A stretch of 64,000 nt of DNA, from contig OY987263.1 in the NCBI GenBank assembly GCA_963920665.1, forward strand, positions 20,665,968 through 20,729,967, in the 5' to 3' direction. The position numbers and the translations under genes were made by a program. The stretch is from Straminergon stramineum. Lineage: Eukaryota; Streptophyta; Bryopsida; Hypnales; Calliergonaceae. The notes under the pieces are model-generated. The model searched no databases. It was not told the origin of the DNA and was given only the letters and a program-made list of their open reading frames with translations. Every line of letters starts with the position of its first letter. Within the stretch, counting starts at the first letter, position 1. Positions 1 to 11,400 of the stretch are shown here, one piece after another.

Positions 1-119
1 TACCTAAAGCGTTCACTGCTTACTCTTCAAAGTATTGCAAAAACAAGGGCTCCACATAGACAGTCAGAAACTAGAATAAACAATCATCCCTACAGGATCC
101 AGCCGACAGAGACACTTAC

Positions 120-1630
120 CGCAGCATCCTGAGCAACACGACGAGCGATTTCCGAGCTCCGTTCGTAACGTATGACAGGCCGCTTTTTAAGAGATAAAAA
201 GACGGCAGCAATGGCGTCCAACATCCGATCACAGGCCTGCTGGCTGTTGTGAGGATCGACCACAGTCGGAAGCATGGAAACATGGTTCGCATGCAGATCC
301 AGCGTGAAATGAAACGGATCTATTGCATAATAGTCGGCGTAAAATTCCTGTCACACAGCAGCTCTACCATGTTCACTTCATCCACGTGACAATGAGACTC
401 ATCAATGAAAGGCCATTCAATCAAAGATCACTTTCATAACCGCGTCCAGATTCTAGTGTCTATGCGTTGCTTACAAATTGGAACTTTCTACTAGGTTGAG
501 CGAGTCTCGAATAGTGCCTCATCGTCATTTCAAATACTGCTCAATATCTTTATATTTTCCAGAACTGATCAATTTATGATATATTCTCAGTTTGTCAACA
601 TCCAGGATATGCACAAGGTAACAGTAAATGTGCCCAAATGGCCACAAGTGTCTGTTTCCACATCTATAGGACTTGAATAAATTAATTAGAAAACTTCAAG
701 GAAGGTAAAAAATGTGTCAAGAGAAGAAAGAAAACCCTAAATATTTGAACGATATACCGTTAAATCAATGTTTGAAAGCTACCATAAACGACTATTAGCT
801 TCCAAAATGGACTGACTACCGTATTAAAGACTTGAGCACTATTCTGTCCCAGCCATCGGTAATGCTCTCTAAGATGATCTGGAAAAATAATGGAAATAAA
901 TATCTTACTTGCACTTGTTGGACTAAATCATGTTCGTCAGAGTCCGCAAGTATCTGGATGTAGGACTTCTTGATAATGTTGCTGAAAACTGCAAAGACAT
1001 CACAAAAGATCAAGAGGAACGCATTCCTAAGTTTAGAATTCGAAAATATGCGTCCAACTACTGTCGTTCACCTAGATTAACTGGATATTGCTTTAGTTCT
1101 CGTCAATAGCCTTGAAAGAGTCAATTTCTTCTAATTACAGTGGCCCAGAAGTGCAAACTTACATAAATGGTACTCTCCAAACCGTGCATTGTTCAAATGG
1201 CGCTTGAGGTGCTGAATGTTTTCGACCGTCGGGCGTAAAAAGGTGACAGCCTTGAGATGTCCCATAGAATCTTTGGCTACCGCATCCACTTTCTCCACCA
1301 GGAAGACTTCCTTCTGCAGAAGCTCCGACTGGCTCATTGCTACACTAACAATACCGACCTGCAACCCCAAACCCTAATCAGAGCTTCCTAAAATCCAAAA
1401 ATCACCTCTACAGCCCATCAATTCCCAGACAATAAGGTTAAACCTAATACGCAAACCAAAATCACACGATCAAAAAGCTACTCCATGTCCAAATTGACCC
1501 GAAAAAACCCATAAATCATCTCCAGTTCAAGAGCCATTACAGTTTGCGCGTCGAGTATGAGAACTTTCATCCCCGGAATGTCATTGAGCATCCGATTCAG
1601 GTAATCGCGCACAGCGCCAACGAGCACCAT
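120..1630 (-). CDS. VPS45: VPS45, Sec1/Munc18-family vesicle-fusion protein, 5' part (gene continues off the left edge)
   Basis: Four coding exons read on the minus strand: 1630-1541, 1358-1163, 988-909 and 347-120, all with GT-AG borders and consistent phases (30 codons, then a running total of 122, then 76 more). The start ATG is at 1630-1628 and the protein begins MVLVGAVRDYLNRML. The second exon carries SQSELLQKEVFLVE and FGEYHL, the third ILADSDEHDLVQQVQ, and the fourth FYADYYAIDPFHFTL, then VVDP and KKRPVIRYERSSE. This follows the order of plant VPS45 domain 1. Known role of the family: it binds a syntaxin-type SNARE at the trans-Golgi/endosome and permits vesicle fusion on the vacuolar route. 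Exon 4 ends in a GTAAG donor at 119, so about two thirds of the protein lies to the left of the window. No stop or frameshift is seen in the visible part. Confidence 0.93.
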
Positions 1631-1778
1631 CGTGTCCGCCACAGAAAAAAACCTAGTCTCTCGATCTTAACCTTCACAGAGTCATACAAAAGATCGCAAG
1701 ATCTCGGAATCCGAAATCCAATTTGCGGTACACAACTTGCACGATTCAATCATGCTCTACGACAATCTGGGAGCTGCT

Positions 1779-1812
1779 GCTTCTTCTTCTTCGTCGTCGT
1801 CTTCTTCTTCTA
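1779..1812. repeat. TTC/TCG trinucleotide microsatellite upstream of VPS45
   Basis: A run of CTT/CGT triplets lies about 150 bp upstream of the VPS45 start codon. One plus-strand frame reads it as a serine tract, but I see no other support for a divergent gene here. It is probably promoter or 5' UTR sequence. Confidence 0.6.
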
Positions 1813-2186
1813 GTCCCGCGCTCTCCACACCACGCGTGCAAAGACCTTTCCAGCTCCCTCCAACGCAGAAAAATTTATTTTTCCAAAAATTCGTGCAGAG
1901 ATTTTCTCTTAAGAAGACACAATTGCATGAGATGCTAACTCAGTTGTGCGCACAGGCGTGCCGTGATTGAAGAGTTGCAGATTGTGGAAGACGACATCCG
2001 ATGCAAGGTCTCCGCAATGGCGATCGACAGATTTTGTTCGCGAAGTCGCTTCCTGTTCTCACGGCGGTTCCAACTTGGAACGGTCGTGGTTTCTTCCCGT
2101 CCAATTTCAGCCGGAACTGGTTTCGTGAACCTGGCTTTGGTATTATTGTGTTCCCTTGCTCCGAGAATACCTGCAACGTGATTGGC

Positions 2187-3782
2187 TTAACCCTTGAAGG
2201 ACGCGGCCCCATGACCAAGGTAGTCACCAAAATTATTCAATTTTTGGATCAATAGGTGCATTCTCTTTTTCTACAATCAACAGTGAAGTCATCCATCATA
2301 CTATTCTGGTCATCAAAGTCCTTACAAGGTTAACCCTTAATTCCATAAATGTCGACAAGGACGTTTAGTTTCCAATGGATGACAGAGTATCTCTCTGTGT
2401 GGGATAGAAGTGCAACTATTCATTCTCAAAATTTTGTGTGGAAAGCGGAGATCTTCTACATTAGTTTGACTTCCAATGAATGCTTCAGGATTTTTGTAAA
2501 CAAATGATTCCCATAGTGTCAAAATGAATGATTTAATTCCACGGTCATTAGTCCATCTTTTAAGGGTTAAAAGATGGATTTGCGGCTGTTGAAATCATTC
2601 CATTTGGAACTGTGTAACATCATCTACTTTAAGAAAACCAAAAATACTCATTAGAGGTCAAACTATTGTGCAAAACCTCTCCTTTCGGGATAAAATTCAG
2701 GGGATGAACAATTGCACTTTTGTTGTGCACAAGAAGATTCTTTGTCATCTATTAGAAAAAAATTGTCCTTGGTGTCATTTAAGGGTTAACCTTGGAAGGA
2801 AATGGTCCTCCATGACTAAGGTATTCCTTTAATATTTTGATTATTAGACCAATATGTGCATTCTTTGCAACATTTTGATTTCAAGCAAAATTTTGTTCAA
2901 ACTAACAAATTCTAAGTTCTTTGGCTTTGTCCCTCTAAAAATTGGCATGGACAATGAGGCTAACAAGGGCGATACTCATCCAAAATAAAAACATCGATTA
3001 TTTGTTTCTATTTTTAACAACAAAGTCATCCATTGGACCTTTTAAGTTTTTAGTGTCCATATAGGGTTAACCCTATAAAGATGGGCCCATGACCATTAGA
3101 TTCTAGCCTTCCTATCCATTATTATATTTGTTTCCATTTTTGTATTTATTTTTTAGAGATGAAATCACATGTTTGCTACAAGTTATAAAATTATCAACCT
3201 TTTTTGGAAAAATTTGAAACCACTATGTATTTTTTCAGAAAGAATGAAGAAAATTCCTATCAAATACAAAATATACTCAAAAAATTTGAAGTTTTCACTA
3301 TGGATGTATAATATAGTGTATAATATCATGGTATAAAATAAAGTTACCATGTCATTTTATAAATAGTAAATCAACAAAACATAGTTAATATAGACCCAAA
3401 GTTCTTATTGCTATCAGATTTTGAAATTTCAGGTTTAAACAAAAATTTGATTGGAGTAGAAAGTTCAATGGATAAGCTTCATTTCATTAGTTGGATTAAA
3501 TTTCTTTTTTTTAAAACCACTTTTATAGTTAAAATTCACATCTAGAGTAAATAGCAAGAAATGGCCCAAATATACAACAAGGGTGATCCGTGGATTAAGC
3601 ATCTTCCTCTTTAGGAAAGTCAATGAGATCATAACGAAGGCCTTTTCAAAACTATTCATTGAAAATGTCCTCAAATACCTTCAAAATAAAAAATTTGGAT
3701 GAAAATCAATTTTTCCATCTTCCTATCTCAGCTAAAGCCATCCATCAGACATTTAGTGTCTACAATAGCAATACATGGTTAA
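2187..3782. mobile_element. Chain of five TTAA-delimited piggyBac-like MITE units
   Basis: TTAA tetranucleotides at 2187, 2330, 2567, 2786, 3067 and 3779 divide this stretch into consecutive units that share one TTAA at each junction. Units typically start TTAACCCTT or TTAACCTT and end AAGGGTTAA or a variant. Two sequence families alternate. The 2330-2570 unit (read on the minus strand) and the 2567-2789 unit belong to the same family as the units at 18816 and 30523. The 2187-2333 and 2786-3070 units belong to a second family with a core similar to CATGACCAAGGTAGTCACC. A TTAA target site and CCY-starting termini are the hallmark of piggyBac elements (established knowledge). No transposase is encoded here. 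Confidence 0.6.
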
Positions 3783-3980
3783 AGGTCATGTACTATGTCA
3801 CGTGGCAAGAAATGTCCGTTTTATAATACGAAATCTTCCTACTCAAAAATCTATGAGAGTGAAAATTTGCCTTTAAGAGACTTTCCAAATCATCATAGAA
3901 ATGAAGAATGCACCTATCAATCCAAAAATCAGAGCATTTTTGAGTGCTTCCCTTTGGTCATAGGTTGGCATCTTTCTCAT

Positions 3981-4255
3981 TAGTGAAGATTTGAGGACAT
4001 TGAAAGACTATTTCAGGCCCATTTCCTATGCTATGAAGTAAAGATTGTTGGCCAAAATAAAAAATTATTAAAAATAATGAAATTTAAATAAATAAAAAAT
4101 TATTAATGAAATATTAGTATCTAACTTGGCAGTGTCGCTACCATGTCAAATTGTTGTTGTAGCAATGTTCCCTAGAGTTCCCCATTGTCTGGGAACTTTG
4201 CAAACTCACAATCTTCTAGAGGGTTGAAATCCTCTCTAATGAGGCTAGGCAAGCA
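3981..4255 (-). mobile_element. Fragment related to the Harbinger-like element at 15.8-17.2 kb
   Basis: By eye this stretch is similar, in reverse complement, to about 16560-16880. Shared blocks include GATTTGAGGACA followed by an ACTATTT block, and a downstream TCCCCATTGT block with CTAGAGGG. It is a diverged relative or fragment of the same non-autonomous element. I could not define its ends. Confidence 0.5.
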
Positions 4256-6840
4256 ACTATATAAGGTAGGAGCACCTAGATGGAAAACTAGTCATTCTTT
4301 TCCATCCAAAAAACGACCTAAATTCAAAAGGAAGTGAACCCAAAGTAGACAAGTGGGGTTCTATCACTAGTAGAAAATAGTGTTTTAGTCAATAAAAATT
4401 AGTTGATGTTCTTCTGTATTTTCTATCAAAAAACAAAAAAATTGTGTAGATTGTGAGTACCAAATTACCCACCCTTGGTAATTTGCGAATACAACCAAGT
4501 TCTGGGTTTTGGCTAAGTGACTCCTACCTTTGGGTGTCTAAGCGTGGTTCATTGTGCCTTCCAAGCCATGAATCTTTTTATTAAGTGCCTCAGAGATTCC
4601 AAATTGCAAGATTCACTTAAACTACTTCCAATGTTTTAGGCCGACCGGATGGATGGCTTGCTATATATATATGATGACATTCATGTTAACTAGAAATAGA
4701 TTTTTTATTTTTGGCATTGGGTTTTAAATTCATAAGTTATAGTGGATGACAAGAGAGTCACTCTAATTGTGATGAGGAAACAAGTAGGTGTTTCTTGCAA
4801 TGATCCAAATATTCATATTCTGTGATTGCATATGTCCAAAAATGTTGTTTTTTTCTTAAAATTTGGTACTTACACGAGAAATAACAGCTTTGGAGCGTTT
4901 TTGGAGAAAACATAGTAAAAAAAACTTCAGGGGTTAAACTAATGAGGTGTGTATACTAGAATCATTTGTAGTCAACTACTTAAGTGATTATGCGCATATT
5001 TTTGGACAATATAAGGTAATGTAAATTTTTTGCCATGTAGAAAGATAGAAATCATGGAGATTGCAAATTTTTTGGTAATGTTATGCCTTGAATTGAAATT
5101 ACTATAAGATTTGGAAGCCCAAAGTTGGTCTAGACTCAGACCTAATGCACAAAGTCTTTCATATGATAGTCTTCTCTAAAAGCGAACCTACTTGAAATGT
5201 AACCCCAATCCTATCTCGGAATGAGTGACATGTTGTTTGAAATATCTATTATTGTCAATAATGAATTCAATAGGCTTAAATGGTCACTTTAAGAGCATTC
5301 TTCCTAATTGCTCATTCAAAGACTACCTTGACTCCCAAAACCAAGAACGTGTGTCATGACATTGATGGTTAGAAGATGATCGAAAACCAAAAATTGATGG
5401 CTAAAAATCAATTACAGTCTCTATTTGAATTTCCAAGTACCTATAAATTGCCCATTGGATCCTGGTCAGGTCAGGAATGGGTGTTCTAGCATATATTGTT
5501 GCACTAAGCATATGCGAAATCAATGTAGAATAGGTCCCCTGGAGGCTAACAAGTAATTTCTTTTTGACACCGACTAAGCTTTGTTACCAGAAACCTCGCA
5601 AGATTGCAACCTACGAATAACGTCAATTATTTCATGAAAATTGGCGATGTCCCGCAAACCAGATTTCGTGAAGTATTTCAGGCTATAAACTAGGACCGGT
5701 ATAGATTTTGGTTTCAGGTCGCGCCGCCTGAACCGCGCCGAAGTACTGGAACATCGTCAATTTAACGAAATCTGGCTCAGTCATCTTCACCAAGGTTATC
5801 GATCATGGATCCTTCTTTACCCATGCAACTTCTCTGCCGGCACTTGTGCACAGCAGGTTGCGATTACCCCATCCCATTTCACCCTAACGCCGAGATCGAC
5901 CAATGAGAAATTTCAAGTTCAGAACATACTGTAATTATTAGTTAGTGTAGGAGGTTGTCTCGGCAGTTGGAGATTTCGGGACGTAATTTATTATAAAAAT
6001 GAGGTTTTGCCTTCCCAGTTGACAAAATCTCAAGGTTTTCTTAATTAGCTGCCAGGCAGAATTGAAGAGTAGCTACTGTTAGTACTTATGAGTTTGGGTG
6101 ATCGAGCACCAAGTGGTTGCCATTTAAATTCCAGAGAAGTTAAGGTGACTGTAGTGAGGTAGGATCGGTAGTTGTACGTGGTGCATGATTGAAGCTGAAG
6201 GGCGTAATTTACGTAATATGCCCGGACGTCGCCCCCCCTGCTATCTTAGGTCTGTTGATTCTTTCTAACTTCTTTTTAATAAGTGAAAAGGAATTGAACT
6301 ATGGTATGCTGAGGAAATTCATGAGTCAGTCATTTCTTAATTCCTTGTGAGGTGGTCCCTTAATTAATATTCTGTTCCGGACAAATCAACAGGCATCCTC
6401 TAACAAGAAATTGATCACATATAATAGTTACGATCTATGTTGGGAGTGACGGTCTACAAAAGCATGTCCATATGTTGGGCAGTTCTTTTGAATGAAAGGG
6501 AATTCATGAATCTTTGGATTCAGCTGGTTGATTGTGCGATAGTTCTCTGAGTCATCGGTGGACCGATTGAACCCTGACAATCATCCTCATGGCAATAATT
6601 CCTGTTAATTTCCAGGCAGCCCTTGCATTTCACGAAATTCAGTATAGACCACATGCAGTTACAAAAGATGATCCCTTCAATAAGAATTTAACGATTTAAA
6701 CAATTGTGATGGTTTAAGCTTAAGTTTCAATGTCTGGACTTACTATTCCTGCATGAGAAAATGTGACAGTGAGTGCATCTGTTGCTTCAAGTAGCACTTT
6801 GGGGCTAGGGGTTAGTTTCGTTAACTTAATTTCTCTGCAG
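4256..6840. other. Intergenic, no gene recognised; possible 5' region of the 7.2 kb gene
   Basis: The left part is AT-rich. A solitary AGGGGTTAA terminus lies at 4930-4937 and looks like the end of a TTAA MITE whose other end I could not find. The right part, from about 5560, is closer to genic composition. It contains a short reading frame starting at ATG 5805 (33 codons, Cys-rich) that could be a first exon of the downstream gene. I could not prove the splice. Confidence 0.35.
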
Positions 6841-7198
6841 TGTCTCATGGGGAAGCTCAAAGCGACGGAGTGGTCCAGAGCATCGGAGGCAAGGAAAGCA
6901 CGGTCGAGTCCGGTGGGTTGTCTCGATCGGTCGTCATTGAAACTGTTGTAGAGACAATTGAATGATCTCTAAAATTCTAAACTGTTTTATACCTTTCTTA
7001 TGCTGGCGTTTCTTTAAATTTTCATCTTGCGATTTACATTACTTTGTACTACTTTTAGTATGAACCTGCCATAATTGTAAATGTAGTTTGAATTACTTCG
7101 AATTGGATTCTCTGAAGCTGTTTCAATGATACAGTATCATTAATTGGTGACAATTTACTTTTTCGCAGTGGCCATGGAAGTGGAGTTGATGATGCAGG

Positions 7199-8267
7199 CG
7201 TGCTTGATGTGAATAATGTAGCCGCCGCATTGCCACAGGCTCCACAAGATGAGGCTAGACCAGATTCTGCAGCAGGGTGCATGGAATTCGTTCTGGACGA
7301 GACTGGGCTGGCATCAGAGGAGGCTGTAGCTCATCGATCAGGTCCACAACAAGAGGTCAGGTTTGAAGCTAATGCACGGCAACCAGCTCCAAGAACCGCT
7401 TTAACAAGAGAGTTTTCATCGGAGCAACGATCACATAATTTGGAAACCGCTCCTGTAGTGGAAGGCGCCAACCAACATGAAGTTCTCAAGTCCCAGTTAA
7501 TGCAGGTTAGGTACCGGCTTTCCACAGATGAAAAGCTGGATTACCCTGCAGCTCCACCTACTCTCCACACAGAGAATCCCCGTGTTCCAAAAAGACGCCA
7601 CATCGAGCTGCCGAAGCTCGTAGAAGATTACAACCTCAGAGCCAAACAAGCAGGAGCAGCAGCAGCAGCTGAGAATCAGCCAGCAGCTGGAGCATCTTTG
7701 TTCAGGCCCAGCAGGGGCGGAAAGCCAAACTCCAGTACTCTCAGTACGTTACTTCGTGCGCAGGAAAAGTTACGCCCAATTTCTTACAAGGTTCCAGAGA
7801 AGTACTCGAGGCCTCCACATCCGCTGGACGGCGGCAAAGTTTCGCACGTGAACATCTGCCCTGTATGCGAGAAATACACTGTAACAGAGCTTGACCGAAG
7901 CGCAGGTATCAGCGTCCCCAGTACTGCCGAGGCTCTCCGGGCGAGGTTCAAGTGCGGCCTTTGCCGAGAGGTCTTTGATCTTGGAATTGCTTTGTTCGAC
8001 CCTCGGGGGGTTCCTGGTGTTACGTTATACGAAGGCGAAGACAGGTTCCGGCCTCCCGTGCCACCGCGGGGGAAGTATCCTTGTCCTCGGTGCTGGAGGA
8101 CTACCCACACGTCGTTTCAGTGCATGGCGTCTTACCTTCGAGAGGAATCGAAGGTGCAATGTGAGCCTGCATGTCCAGCGGAGAGGCTGAATCTGAGCTC
8201 TTGGAGGAGGCCTGAGGAGAAGGTTGAGGCGAGGAATATAATACGTACGGTGCTAGGGCTTTTCTGA
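7199..8267 (+). CDS. Orphan Cys-rich (zinc-ribbon-like) protein, 3'-terminal coding exon
   Basis: An open frame runs through about 356 codons to a TGA at 8265-8267. The first in-frame ATG is at 7281, but the frame is open upstream, so a spliced 5' end is likely. A possible exon at 6841-6912 (after a TTCTCTGCAG acceptor) joins in phase to an acceptor just before 7199. A stronger-looking acceptor at 7168 does not fit the phase, so the 5' structure is unresolved. The N-terminal half is low-complexity and rich in Ala, Pro, Glu and Gln. The C-terminal third has paired cysteines: CPVC, then CGLC about 40 residues later, then CPRCW and SFQC. These could bind two zinc ions. I do not recognise the family. 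No transmembrane segment or signal peptide is seen. Confidence 0.6.
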
Positions 8268-10571
8268 AACGTGTTCAAGATGATGACTGATCTTTGGATG
8301 ATTCAGTTGAACATAACATTTTCAAGAGATTCAGAAGCTAACAATACCGGTATACATGTATCTGTACGTGCGTACCTCAAGCACACATTCTGACGAAATT
8401 GTGTAGACCAGTGAGTAATATAACAGATTTTAGTCGGTTGGTGTATCGTGCACGGTAGAAGTTGACTGCAAAAAATTTATTAAGTGCTAAGTAAAAAATT
8501 TCATATATTCAAATAGATTACTTAGTTTTAATTGTATTCTAATATCTACCAGAGCAACTTACGTTCTGAACTTCGTAATGGAAAGCACTCACAGCAGCAG
8601 CTGAAAGCCTCGGGAATGGATTCTCTAACTTACCGAGAAGATTAGTTTCAGTTCTTGTGTCGTTTTAGTTAAGTCTTAGTTCTTAGATCTTCGAGGCGGA
8701 GATGGCGCATGTGGACCTCCTTTCCAATGCAGCTACCGGTAGCTATTGCAAGCGCAGGGAATGTACTAGCTTGTACGGAGTAATTAATATACATTTTAAA
8801 TTACTTATCGCCTGTATATATGTGTGTCATCGCGTGTGTGTCATGGGCCGGGACTTACCAGTCCGAAACTCAATGTATAAGGCAAGACACTTATACACCG
8901 GGGTCTTATGACGAGGTAGTTTCCGTGAATAAGATGTCCTGCAAATGAACAGGAGTACAGGACCCCGTGCAGCAAGTCTTTTCAAACAGAGGTTTGAAAT
9001 GGTTTCTTTCTCATCCACACAATCTTTCATTCACCTTTTCTCCCGAAGTCTTATTGTAGCTTGATGCTCACTAATTTATAGCAATTGCTTGATGATTCAA
9101 CGAGTTGTTGTAAGTTACAAATGTTGCAGCATAAAACTACTAGTATAGACAAAAAGTGCAGCTATTTCCAGAGTTTTAATTCAACTCGCATTCAGTATAA
9201 ATAACAGAGTTGCAGCAACCCATGTCAATTTCGTTCGATTGGCGTATTCCACAACTTTGGCAATTCAATCAGGACGCGCGGCCTGAAACGTAATTCTATC
9301 CATGCCCTGATTTCAGAGGTTTTTGTCAATTTCTGGCGCCGGAAACTTGAATATGGATGCATGAGCGACAGGCGCTTGCTGTTCGATCGGAGTTCTTGCC
9401 AGGCAGGTGCCGAGTACGAAAACTCATTGAACGCTGCGGTGATTGATTAAAGCTTGCAATGACCCCTGCCGCAGATCGATGTTTACTTGATTTATTTCAT
9501 TATAGTTATTACTGATTTCTTTGTTAACCCAACATTGATATTCCATCGAAAGTTAGTTCACATCCTTTGCTGTGATTGATTGATTGATCAATCTCGTCAG
9601 ACCATAACTTACAGTCTGGGTGTGCAAATGATCGCAATCGCAGGTTAATTGTCCTCCATTTCTCCACTAGTTTAATTAAATTCTCTGATAATTGTATAAG
9701 TCATTTTGATTGCGTGGAAGTTCAATCCGACATGTGTAGCAAACCATAAGTACTTCGAGCGAGCCACCGAGCGAGCGGGACAGATTTGCATGGTGCTTTG
9801 ACGACTCGGATTCCGTGGAGGTACAGGTCACCGTCGATTCATTCTGCCTTAACGTTTGTAGTTCCATTCAATTGAACAAAGAATGCCGGGCTGGCCCATC
9901 AGTTTATGTCATTTTCTGTGCGCGTTTGTATTTGACGCCTTGCTATCCTCAATTCAAAGCAAATTAATGTGCTTAAATACTGCCACGTCTGGCAAAACAG
10001 AACAGTCACTATATGTTGCAGAGAGAGAGAACGATTCCATGATGCTCATTTCTCAATTTCGAATCCAACATCACAATGACTAAGGCGATAATTCATATAC
10101 GAAATTAGCTAGCTGCACTAGGGAAGCTAGATATATAATTGCCTTGGAAAGGGGTCCATTTGCATTTCTTGTGACGCCATTTCCAATGTCCAAATGCCAG
10201 TTTGCTGAGCAGGAGTGAGAGTCGACATCCTCGCCGCCCATTTCCAGCGCTTCGAACAGATCATGCACTAGCTAGCTAACTTGGTGGAAATTAAATCAAA
10301 TTTTCGGTGATCGATTGAGATGCAATGGTTTTCTTGGGCCATCTTTTATCGGGGAAGTGAACAGTGATTGACAGTGTTGCAATTGAAGTCACATAGACAC
10401 GGTTCGTAATTTAACCGAGCGACCGAGGTAGCCGGCAGATGCGCATTCAAGCTGCAAGGAGCTTGAAATCGGATTCCATAGAGTGACTACTAGATCGACA
10501 GCAGGGAATTACATTATTATCTCGGAATCTATTCAATTCGGCTGCGCGCTGTAGCTAGCCATTATACATTC
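8268..10571. other. Intergenic, no gene recognised
   Basis: Short frames occur on both strands but none carries a recognisable motif. A TATAAATA box-like sequence is present near 9196-9204, but no convincing reading frame follows it. The last 150 bp before 10572 is the presumed promoter of the next gene. Confidence 0.3.
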
Positions 10572-11255
10572 ATGGCAGACGCGAACCCAGCCCCAACTCC
10601 GGACCCCGTTCAGGCAGTGGGCCATCCTCCAGACTTGTGCCTCTTTTGCTTCCGCGATTGGTGCCAAGACCAGGCAGCCAGGGTTCAGATGGGTCTTACA
10701 GATTACTTCACGTACATGAAGATCACGTGGAATTACTGCACTGGAGTTACCCCCTATGACGAGTTTCAGGTTCAAATGAAGACGCTGCTCCAGCGTCCGG
10801 ACAGGGAGTACGGACATCTGCAACCCTACTGGGATGTTTTCCATCGTGGGCACATTGAAAGGATGCCTGTTGAGGACGACCCCCTGTTTTTCTATCCCAT
10901 CGACCTGTGCAGACGGTTGAATAGAATTCCTGGCTTTGATTTCTTCTCTGACCCAGAGCAGGGTAATCGAATCCGCGAACACAACCGCAGAGAGGCTGAT
11001 AGAATTAATGCCCAGATGCGAGTAGCCTTTGAGTTGCGGTGTAAGCCCAAAAGGCGCCCGTACCGCAAACGAAATGCACCGAAACTCGAAAAGGCCCCCC
11101 TCGAAGGCGCAGCTGATAATAAAGTAGAGACACAGACAGACATCCCCAAAAGACGCCCGTACCGCAAACGAAATGTACCGAAACTCGAACAGGCCCCCCT
11201 CGAAGGCGCAGCTGATAATAAAGTAGAGACTCAGACAGACACGACGAAGGTTTAG
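10572..11255 (+). CDS. Orphan 227-residue protein with tandem basic C-terminal repeats
   Basis: A single uninterrupted frame from ATG 10572 to TAG 11253-11255. I do not recognise the family. The N-terminal part (residues about 1-150) has an aromatic and Cys-bearing stretch (LCLFCFRDWCQDQ, then YFTYMKITWNYC) and a YPIDLCRRLN segment, so it looks like a compact folded domain. The tail contains two 33-residue repeats starting PKRRPYRKRN and ending near ETQTD, at nucleotides 11046 and 11145, exactly 99 bp apart and in frame. The basic PYRKRN cores could act as nuclear localisation or nucleic-acid-binding patches (inference). A third, more diverged copy lies beyond the stop codon. Codon use and the clean frame favour a real gene, but it may be lineage-specific. 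Confidence 0.6.
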   Translation: MADANPAPTPDPVQAVGHPPDLCLFCFRDWCQDQAARVQMGLTDYFTYMKITWNYCTGVTPYDEFQVQMKTLLQRPDREYGHLQPYWDVFHRGHIERMPVEDDPLFFYPIDLCRRLNRIPGFDFFSDPEQGNRIREHNRREADRINAQMRVAFELRCKPKRRPYRKRNAPKLEKAPLEGAADNKVETQTDIPKRRPYRKRNVPKLEQAPLEGAADNKVETQTDTTKV

Positions 11256-11400
11256 GGGTTTAGAGACACAGACGGACATCCCCAAAAGATGCCCGTACCA
11301 CAAATGAAATGCACCGAAACTCGAACAGGCCCCCCTCGAAGGCGCAGCTGATAATAAAGTAGAGACTCAGACAGACACGACGAAGGTTTAGGGGTTCAGA
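11046..11400 (+). repeat. Tandem repeat spanning the 3' end and stop codon of the orphan gene
   Basis: Three copies start at 11046, 11145 and 11281. The first spacing is 99 bp (in frame). The second is 136 bp because the unit also contains the stop codon and a GGTTTAGGGG tail, and that tail is repeated after copy three. Copy three has G-to-A and C-to-T type changes relative to the others. Confidence 0.85.

Noticed and set aside
1737..1970. Poly-serine reading frame upstream of VPS45 as a divergent gene
   Set aside because: It depends on a TTC/TCG microsatellite and lacks any motif or supported splice junctions.
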